NCBI GenBank assembly: GCA_030159235.1
Contig: BSBG01000002.1
Location: 372,001-436,000, forward strand
Source: Bacillus safensis
GTDB lineage: Bacteria; Bacillota; Bacilli; Bacillales; Bacillaceae
Direction: 5' to 3'
DNA: 64,000 bases
This document shows positions 57,913 to 64,000 of the stretch, in pieces. How positions within the stretch are numbered: position 1 is the first letter of the stretch; each line of letters starts with the position of its first letter. Made by a program: the position numbers and the translations under genes. The notes beneath the pieces were generated by a model that did no database searches, was not told the DNA's origin, and was given only the letters and a program-made list of their open reading frames with translations.

Positions 57913-58317
57913 TTAAATGCCGGCTGCTACTACGTAAGACAGCCCAACTGAAATAATGAGTGAAATAAACCCGACCGCTCTATTATCATTTTCAATCTCT
58001 TTGTCTACTTTAAATCGTGGTGTTAAAAATTCAAAAATGAAATAGCTGACAAGCAGCATCACAAAGCCGTATACGCCCCATCCAATCATTTGAAGAAGGG
58101 AATTGTGCTGCGCAATGGAATGCTGAAACACATTCGCAATCCCAAAGATCTTTCCGCCTGTTGCCATGGCAACAGCTAAATTCCCCCGCTGGATCTCCTC
58201 CCAGTTTTTATAGGAGGTGACGAGTTCAAAGATGGATAGAAATAAGACAAGACATAGGACGGCCACGCTGTAATAGGCGGCAATTTCCACAAGTTCATTT
58301 TCCCAAAAGGCTTTCAT
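57913..58317 (-). CDS. yshE: YshE, DUF350 membrane protein
   Basis: 134 residues with four hydrophobic helices (IAAYYSVAVLCLVLFLSIFELV, GNLAVAMATGGKIFGIANVF, GWGVYGFVMLLVSYFIFEFL, AVGFISLIISVGLSYVVAAG). The GNLAVAMATGGK and charged NDNRAVGF pieces are DUF350 hallmarks. Downstream of mutSB, as in B. subtilis. Function unknown. Confidence 0.88.
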   Translation of the reverse strand: MKAFWENELVEIAAYYSVAVLCLVLFLSIFELVTSYKNWEEIQRGNLAVAMATGGKIFGIANVFQHSIAQHNSLLQMIGWGVYGFVMLLVSYFIFEFLTPRFKVDKEIENDNRAVGFISLIISVGLSYVVAAGI

Positions 58318-58331
58318 GCGTTTTCTCCTTT

Positions 58332-60692
58332 TTACTTTAATTCGACGATGGTAACGCCTGATCCTCCCTCGCCTTGCTCACCAAAACGAGCATTTTTCAC
58401 ACTTCGATGCTGTTTCAGTAATTCCTGAACCCCTTTTCTGAGGGCGCCAGTTCCTTTTCCGTGAATAATCGACACACGCGGATAACCAGCTAAGACAGCA
58501 TCATCTAAATATTTCTCGACTCTGCTTAAGGCATTTTCATAACGCTCTCCTCTTAAATCGAGCTCAAGCGATACATGATAGTCTTTCCCTTTGACTGCCG
58601 TCATGGCTTTCTCCTGCTTAAATTCAGGTGCTGATTTGATAAATTCCATGTCTTTTTCTTTTACTTTCATTTTCAGAATGCCCATTTGGACACTCCATTC
58701 TTTGTCACCCATTTGTTCAATAAGGGTTCCTTTTTGCCCGAAGGTAAGTACTTTGACTTCGTCACCTGACTTTAGCTGTTTTGCTGCTTTTTTCGCTGGC
58801 TCTGGTTTTTTCTTCCGATCAAACTCAGGGACCGCTTCTTCAAGACGCTTTCTCGCATCAATGAGTTCATGCTCTTTGAACGAACGATGCTCACTTTTTA
58901 TTGACCGCAGCTCTTGAATGATGTCTTCTGCTTCTTTTGAGGCTTGTTCAATTTTTTCTTTCGCTTTTTGTTCAGCTTCTTCAAGCAGTTTGTCCTTTTG
59001 CTCGTTCCATTCAAGAATTTGTCTTTGCAATTCTTTATGAAGCTTTTCGGCTTGTTTTCTATAGACCTCTGTCTCATGCAGCTCTTCTTCTGCTTGTTTC
59101 TTGCTGTCTTCTAATGAAGCAATCATTTGGTCTACTTCATTATGCTCAGCATGCATATCCGCTTTTGCCCGGTCAATGAGGTGATCAGGCAAACCAAGAC
59201 GTTTAGAAATTTCAAATGCATTACTTCGTCCAGGCACACCGATAAGCAATCGGTATGTTGGCGATAAAGTTTCTATATCAAACTCCACACTCGCATTTGT
59301 GACGCCTTCTCGGTTATACCCGTATGCCTTCAGCTCAGGATAATGCGTCGTTGCGATGATTCGTGCATTTGTTTGATGCACTTCATCTAAGATGCTCATG
59401 GCAAGTGCCGCACCTTCAGCAGGATCTGTTCCTGCCCCTAATTCATCAAATAACACGAGTGAGTTAGGTGTCAATTGCTTTAAGATATCCACAATATTGA
59501 CCATATGAGACGAGAACGTACTCAAGCTTTGTTCAATGGACTGCTCGTCTCCAATATCAGCAAACACTTGGTCAAATACAGCCACTTCCGAGCCTTCTTC
59601 AACTGGGATATGAAGGCCCGCCTGTGTCATAAGCGTCAGAAGACCGAGCGTTTTTAAAGTAACGGTCTTGCCCCCTGTATTTGGTCCAGTAATGACAATT
59701 GTTGAAAAATCTTTACCAAGTTCAATGTCGTTTGGTACTACCTGATCACGAGGCAATAGAGGATGTCTTGCTCGTTTTAAATAAATCTCCCCTTGATCGT
59801 TCACAGCAGGCTTTGTGGCTTTTTCTGCCTTTGCATATTTGGCTTTAGCAAAAATAAAATCTAGCGTCTGAAGTTCCTTTACATTGTGAAGCAGTTCCTC
59901 AATATGCTCTGACACACTCTCTGTCAGCATTTGCAGAATCTTTTCGACCTCTTGCTTTTCTTTTAAGCGGGTTTGCTGCAAGGTGTTATTTAAATTCACA
60001 ACCACTTGCGGCTCGATAAAAAGGGTTGCCCCAGATGATGATTGATCGTGAACAATCCCGCCGTAATTTGAGCGGTATTCCTGTTTTACCGGAATAACAA
60101 ACCGGTCATTACGAATGGTGACAATCGTGTCTGACAGCATTTTTGAAGCAGATTGCGAACGAATCATAGATTCTAATTTATCACGAACCTTTGATTCTAA
60201 TGAACGTAATTGCGTACGTATTGTGCGAAGCGCTGGTGTTGCGTGATCAAGCACTTCTCCATTATCACCGATACAGCTTTCGATTTCTTTTCTGACTTCA
60301 GGCAGTAAAATCAGCGTCTCTGTATATGTATGGAGGCGCGGTATGTCTACACCATCTTCATACATGGATGTGAGAAAGTTCTTCATATTTTTCGCAGTGT
60401 ATAATAGCGCTGAAATTTCCATGAGCTCAGAAGGGCTTAATGTACTGCCGATTTCTGCTCGTTTGACCCCGCGTCTAATATCCGTTAACCCGCCAAACGG
60501 CGCAGAGCCTTTTAAGCGGATCACATCCTGTGCTTCTGCTACCTCTTCCAGCAAATGCTGAATGGTTTCGATATCCGTCAGCGGCGTTAAATCCTGTGTT
60601 TTTTCTTTTCCTAATGTGGATGCGGTATAGGACATGACTTTTTCTTTTACTTTATGAAATTCTAATGATGCTAACACTTTTTGTTGCAGCAT
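58332..60692 (-). CDS. mutSB: MutS2 (MutSB) ATPase/endonuclease
   Basis: 786 residues. Core and clamp regions precede the MutS ATPase: Walker [20 protein letters not shown] at about 335, [20 protein letters not shown] (Walker B), [13 protein letters not shown] long coiled coil (about 515-640), a KOW-like barrel, and the C-terminal Smr nuclease domain ([29 protein letters not shown]) follow. Acts on recombination intermediates and, as shown in B. subtilis, on collided ribosomes. Confidence 0.95.
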   Translation of the reverse strand: MLQQKVLASLEFHKVKEKVMSYTASTLGKEKTQDLTPLTDIETIQHLLEEVAEAQDVIRLKGSAPFGGLTDIRRGVKRAEIGSTLSPSELMEISALLYTAKNMKNFLTSMYEDGVDIPRLHTYTETLILLPEVRKEIESCIGDNGEVLDHATPALRTIRTQLRSLESKVRDKLESMIRSQSASKMLSDTIVTIRNDRFVIPVKQEYRSNYGGIVHDQSSSGATLFIEPQVVVNLNNTLQQTRLKEKQEVEKILQMLTESVSEHIEELLHNVKELQTLDFIFAKAKYAKAEKATKPAVNDQGEIYLKRARHPLLPRDQVVPNDIELGKDFSTIVITGPNTGGKTVTLKTLGLLTLMTQAGLHIPVEEGSEVAVFDQVFADIGDEQSIEQSLSTFSSHMVNIVDILKQLTPNSLVLFDELGAGTDPAEGAALAMSILDEVHQTNARIIATTHYPELKAYGYNREGVTNASVEFDIETLSPTYRLLIGVPGRSNAFEISKRLGLPDHLIDRAKADMHAEHNEVDQMIASLEDSKKQAEEELHETEVYRKQAEKLHKELQRQILEWNEQKDKLLEEAEQKAKEKIEQASKEAEDIIQELRSIKSEHRSFKEHELIDARKRLEEAVPEFDRKKKPEPAKKAAKQLKSGDEVKVLTFGQKGTLIEQMGDKEWSVQMGILKMKVKEKDMEFIKSAPEFKQEKAMTAVKGKDYHVSLELDLRGERYENALSRVEKYLDDAVLAGYPRVSIIHGKGTGALRKGVQELLKQHRSVKNARFGEQGEGGSGVTIVELK

Positions 60693-60710
60693 GGTCCAGC
60701 CTCCTAACGA

Positions 60711-62423
60711 CTACCTGTCACGCGTTATAAACTTTTTCATCTCGTTTAGAGAAAAAGTATTCACGACGTTTGCTTTTGGTGTCCAGCCTTTTCTTGCGGC
60801 TGTTACACCGACTTCCATATGATCCAGCATGGTGATGTTGTGCGCATCTGTATTGATCATGATGTTCACACCTGCTTCGTTTGCTTTCATTAAATGCTCT
60901 GCTTTCAAATCAAGTCTTGACGGGTTGCTGTTGAGCTCTAGTGCAGTGCCCGTTTTCTTCGCAAGCTCGATGAGCTGATCTATATTTAAGGCATAGCCGT
61001 CCCGTCTGCCGATCAAGCGGCCTGTTGGATGTGCAATTAAATCCACATGTTGATTCCGCAGGGCATTTTCAAGGCGCTCCATAATCATTTCCTCCGGCTG
61101 AGAGAAACTAGAATGGATCGATGCAATCACAAAATCCATCTCTGATAAGAAGTCATCATCATAATCTAATGATCCATCCGGGAGAATATCCATTTCGACC
61201 CCTTTGAAAATGTGGAAATGCTCGAATTCTTGATTCAGCTTGTCAATTTCTTTTGCTTGCAAACGTAAACGTTCTTTTGTTAAACCGTTTGCTACTTTTA
61301 AATATTGCGAGTGGTCTGTAATGGCCATGTATTCATAGCCCTTTGCGATACATGCCTCTGCCATTTCGCGAATAGAAAAAGCGCCGTCACTCCATGTCGA
61401 GTGCATATGAAGGTCGCCTTTGATATCTTTTAGCTCGACAAATTGCATACTTTCTTTATACGTATCAATCTCCGCTCCGGTTTCACGAATTTCTGGCGGA
61501 ATGAGCGGAAGTTGAAAATGCGCATAAAAAGCGGCTTCGTCTTCGAACGTTTTTACTTCTCCAGTTTCAATTGTTTCCACACCATATTCACTAATACGCT
61601 CCCCGCGTTCCTTCGCAAGCTGACGCATTCGAATGTTGTGATCTTTTGAGCCAGTGAAATGGTGCAGCGTTGTGGCAAATTGGTCTGTTGTCACAAGCCG
61701 AAAATCTACGCTGATCTCAAAATCAAGGGCAAGAATAACCGATACCTTCGTATCACCGCTTGCGATAACATCTTTGACGTCATCAAGAGCAACAAGCTGT
61801 TCTCTCACTTGTTCAGGATCGTCTGTCGCAATGATATAATCTAAATCTTTGACAGTTTCCCGTGCACGTCTTAAACTTCCAGCTCTTGAAAAACGGATGA
61901 TGCCCTTCATCTGTTCAAGTGCATGATCAATCCGCTCTGCCACATCTAATGCAAAGCCAATTGGCAGTCGTTCTGGCTGCTTTCCTGCCTCCTCCAGAGC
62001 TGCGAGAATTTTTTCTTCTGTTTTTTTGCCAAAGCCAGCAAGCGCTTGTACTTTTTCCGCTTCACATGCTTCTTTTAACGACTGTGCATCGTGCACACCA
62101 AGCTCTTTGTAAAGCTTAGCAATCTTCTTCCCGCCGAGTCCCTGCAATTTTAAAAGCGGAACAAGTCCTTCAGGCACTTCTTTTTTTAATTGTTCGAGTG
62201 TTTCAGACTGTCCTTTTTCGATATACTCTGTGATCACGGCGAAGGTTCCTTTTCCAATGCCCGGTAATGCCAATAGATCATCTATTTGAGAAAGGCTGCG
62301 GTCATCTTGTTCTAGTGCCGCTGCTGCTTTACGAAAGGCAGAAATTTTAAAAGGATTATCTCCTTTTAGCTCCATATATACTGCAATTGTTTCAAGAAGT
62401 TTGATAATATCTTTTTTATTCAT
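60711..62423 (-). CDS. polX: DNA polymerase X with PHP domain
   Basis: 570 residues. HhH-containing N-terminus (LLALPGIGKGTFAVITEYIEKG, LQGLGGKKIAKLYKELGV), polymerase part with GSLRRARETVKDLDYIIATDD (catalytic Asp pair) and FEISVDFRLV; C-terminal PHP nuclease (GDLHMHSTWSDGAFSIREMAEA, MAITDHSQYLKV, VIASIHSSF, NTDAHN). Gap filling in base excision repair. Directly upstream of mutSB. Confidence 0.95.
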   Translation of the reverse strand: MNKKDIIKLLETIAVYMELKGDNPFKISAFRKAAAALEQDDRSLSQIDDLLALPGIGKGTFAVITEYIEKGQSETLEQLKKEVPEGLVPLLKLQGLGGKKIAKLYKELGVHDAQSLKEACEAEKVQALAGFGKKTEEKILAALEEAGKQPERLPIGFALDVAERIDHALEQMKGIIRFSRAGSLRRARETVKDLDYIIATDDPEQVREQLVALDDVKDVIASGDTKVSVILALDFEISVDFRLVTTDQFATTLHHFTGSKDHNIRMRQLAKERGERISEYGVETIETGEVKTFEDEAAFYAHFQLPLIPPEIRETGAEIDTYKESMQFVELKDIKGDLHMHSTWSDGAFSIREMAEACIAKGYEYMAITDHSQYLKVANGLTKERLRLQAKEIDKLNQEFEHFHIFKGVEMDILPDGSLDYDDDFLSEMDFVIASIHSSFSQPEEMIMERLENALRNQHVDLIAHPTGRLIGRRDGYALNIDQLIELAKKTGTALELNSNPSRLDLKAEHLMKANEAGVNIMINTDAHNITMLDHMEVGVTAARKGWTPKANVVNTFSLNEMKKFITRDR

Positions 62424-62508
62424 CTCTCATCCTCCAGCCGCTTTGGCATCTTCCTATATAAATATACAAACTTTCCCTTCATCCTACAACTTTCTGTCAT
62501 GGAATGAG

Positions 62509-62540
62509 AAAAAACTTCTCCAGGAAAGGAGAAGTTTTTA
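62509..62540 (-). terminator. Terminator between yshB and polX
   Basis: On the minus strand AAAAACTTCTCC-tttcct-GGAGAAGTTTTTTC, overlapping the yshB stop. polX may therefore have its own promoter in 62,424-62,508. Confidence 0.8.
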
Positions 62541-63071
62541 AACTCCATACGTCGACCATAGGTCTTTGACAAGACTGGACAGGTAAGGGGTGTTGCCTAC
62601 GATCACATCTGCTAACATTGATTTGCTCATCATTGATTGCAGCGCATCCACTGGAAGTAATGCAGCGACAAACAATAGAATAAACACAAATAGATAGGTT
62701 TCAATAAATCCTAAAACACCGCCAAGCAGTTTGTTCACCTGTTTAATCACAGGTATACTTGCAATGGTTGTGAGCAATCCGCCAATGATGGCGAGCAGGA
62801 TTTTGGTCAAGATAAACAGAATGATAAACGCAATGGTATTATAATAAGCTGTTTCTAGATTTCCACTAAAGAAAGCGAGCTGCGCTTGACCGCCGCTAAA
62901 ATTAGGTGCTGGAATCCACGTAAGCTGTGGTGCAAGTGACTGATAAAACATGGAAGCCACTAAGATAGAAACAACAAAGCTGATCAATTTAATAAATTGA
63001 AGAATAAACCCGCGTTTTAGACCGACAAGCGTTCCCATAAGAAGCAAAAACAAAATGATGATATCGATCAC
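62538..63071 (-). CDS. yshB: YshB, CvpA-family membrane protein
   Basis: 177 residues with four transmembrane helices, starting MIDIIILFLLLMGTLVGLKR with the CvpA pattern GxxxGLKRGFILQ, and KLLGGVLGFIETYLFVFILLF. Position after zapA is as in B. subtilis. Function not settled. Confidence 0.9.
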   Translation of the reverse strand: MIDIIILFLLLMGTLVGLKRGFILQFIKLISFVVSILVASMFYQSLAPQLTWIPAPNFSGGQAQLAFFSGNLETAYYNTIAFIILFILTKILLAIIGGLLTTIASIPVIKQVNKLLGGVLGFIETYLFVFILLFVAALLPVDALQSMMSKSMLADVIVGNTPYLSSLVKDLWSTYGV

Positions 63072-63078
63072 GGTAATT

Positions 63079-63336
63079 TCATTCCTTTTCTTTAAGTTGA
63101 ATCTCTAGTTTTTCGTATTGCTCTTTTAATTTCAAGTAGTCGTGGACGACATTGACTGCTGTCAGTACAGCTAATTTGTTTATATCAAGGTATGGATTTT
63201 TTTCATTTATTTCTCTCATTTTATCATCAACAATTGACGCAACATGCCGCATATGCATCTTCGTTTCTTGACCGATGATCGTATAGGACTGTCCGTAAAT
63301 CTCAACTGTTGTTTTCGTTTTACCGCCGTCAGACAA
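63079..63336 (-). CDS. zapA: ZapA, FtsZ-associated division protein
   Basis: 85 residues: [19 protein letters not shown] at the N-terminus, [15 protein letters not shown], then a C-terminal coiled coil ([18 protein letters not shown]). Bundles FtsZ filaments at the division site. Divergent from rnhC, as in B. subtilis. Confidence 0.94.
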   Translation of the reverse strand: MSDGGKTKTTVEIYGQSYTIIGQETKMHMRHVASIVDDKMREINEKNPYLDINKLAVLTAVNVVHDYLKLKEQYEKLEIQLKEKE

Positions 63337-63470
63337 CGTTTCTCCTCCATTCCACGAGAATCCTAGTCTCTATCATAACATGTTTAGACATTGAATGGAA
63401 AGACGAGCCCTTACCTGTTATGGTACACTTTAGAAATCAATGATATCAAGGTAAAAAGGAGTTATCCACT

Positions 63471-64000
63471 GTGCCCCAATCCGTTTTAAAAGCAACATCA
63501 GAAGACCTTAAAAAGATGAAGAGCGCATATGCGCACCATTTAACTGACACTCTGCCGCCAGGCGCCCTCTTTCAAGCAAAGGTCCCTGGCTGTACGATTA
63601 CAGCTTATCGATCTGGAAAAGTGCTGTTTCAAGGGCAAAAGGCCGAAACTGAAGCCAGTCAGTTCAGCCATTTACAAGCAGCTGATACGAAAAGTCAAAA
63701 AGCACCTGCTGTTACAAAATACAGTCCGCCACCTGGCATTGCTTCCATGTCGGTCATTGGTTCAGATGAAGTAGGTACAGGTGATTATTTTGGACCGATG
63801 ACGGTCTGTGCAGCCTATGTTGATGCCAGCCAGCTTGCTCTATTGAAAGAGCTTGGCGTGAAAGATTCAAAAGGACTAAAGGACCCGCAAATTATCAGCA
63901 TTGCCAAAGATCTCATCAAAACCATTCCGTTCAGCCTTCTCGTTCTCCGAAATGAAAAATACAATACGATGCAGGAAAAGGGCATGAGTCAAGGGAAAAT
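63471..64000 (+). CDS. rnhC: Ribonuclease HIII (partial, runs off window)
   Basis: GTG start at 63,471 after AAAAAGGAG; 176 codons are visible and the gene continues past the end. An N-terminal substrate-binding domain (about 1-80) is followed by the nuclease motif MSVIGSDEVGTGDYFGPMTVCAAYVD, where the GSDEVGTGDYFGP Asp/Glu pair is characteristic of RNase HIII. Removes RNA from RNA/DNA hybrids. Confidence 0.93.
   Translation, partial: MPQSVLKATSEDLKKMKSAYAHHLTDTLPPGALFQAKVPGCTITAYRSGKVLFQGQKAETEASQFSHLQAADTKSQKAPAVTKYSPPPGIASMSVIGSDEVGTGDYFGPMTVCAAYVDASQLALLKELGVKDSKGLKDPQIISIAKDLIKTIPFSLLVLRNEKYNTMQEKGMSQGK

Overview
The window looks like a chromosome segment of a Bacillus, most likely of the Bacillus pumilus group (inference). 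The right-hand 27 kb keeps the Bacillus subtilis order rnhC / zapA-yshB-polX-mutSB-yshE / lcfA-fadR-fadB-etfB-etfA / GH51 arabinofuranosidase / trxA / uvrC / lysC with its L-box / yslB / sdhCAB / ysmA. The start sites, Shine-Dalgarno boxes and low GC also fit a Firmicute.

Positions 1 to about 37,050 are a siphovirus prophage with HK97-type head genes. Its left end lies outside the window. Read from right to left: an immunity and lysis-lysogeny region (AimR/AimP-type arbitrium genes, a repressor facing them, a small Cro-like protein, and three TTCCnnnnGGAA operator-like sites, 34.6-36.9 kb); replication genes (DnaD-like initiator and DnaC-like loader, 32.6-34.3 kb); a run of small early genes (28.8-32.6 kb); accessory genes for membrane and secreted proteins (27.2-28.8 kb); the ArpU-type late regulator and a small tyrosine recombinase (26.1-27.1 kb); an AT-rich cargo island with two related PIN-like nucleases around a membrane coiled-coil protein, each gene with its own terminator (22.4-26.1 kb); then the late operon (HNH, terS, terL, portal, protease, capsid, head fibres, connectors, tail chaperones with a probable -1 frameshift, tape measure, Dit, Tal, tail spike, BppU); and finally holin and endolysin. 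Two rightward genes at the left edge look like a secreted toxin with a membrane immunity protein.

The most notable observation is the right prophage junction. At 37,019-37,195 lies the 5' part of gerE, the last mother-cell sporulation regulator, with a sigma-K-type promoter (37,264-37,292), a TTG start and 49 residues matching GerE. It breaks inside the recognition helix and runs into phage DNA. The break coincides with a 19-bp palindrome, 37,050-37,068. The prophage therefore seems to be integrated in gerE, so functional GerE would need excision, as for skin in sigK, SPbeta in spsM and the gin element of B. cereus gerE. The 3' gerE part should lie beyond the left end.

Between gerE and the sdh cluster is a metabolic set: a CitMHS transporter with a cre-like site, a LysR regulator, a divergent PrpF-family isomerase and a stand-alone biotin ligase. 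They may serve aconitate or citrate-type tricarboxylates. The fatty-acid degradation block has a FadR operator directly in front of fadR rather than lcfA. Two very small single-helix membrane ORFs (50,391-50,462 and 57,826-57,903) with good ribosome binding sites sit in the housekeeping part. I saw no CRISPR array, rRNA, tRNA or insertion sequence.
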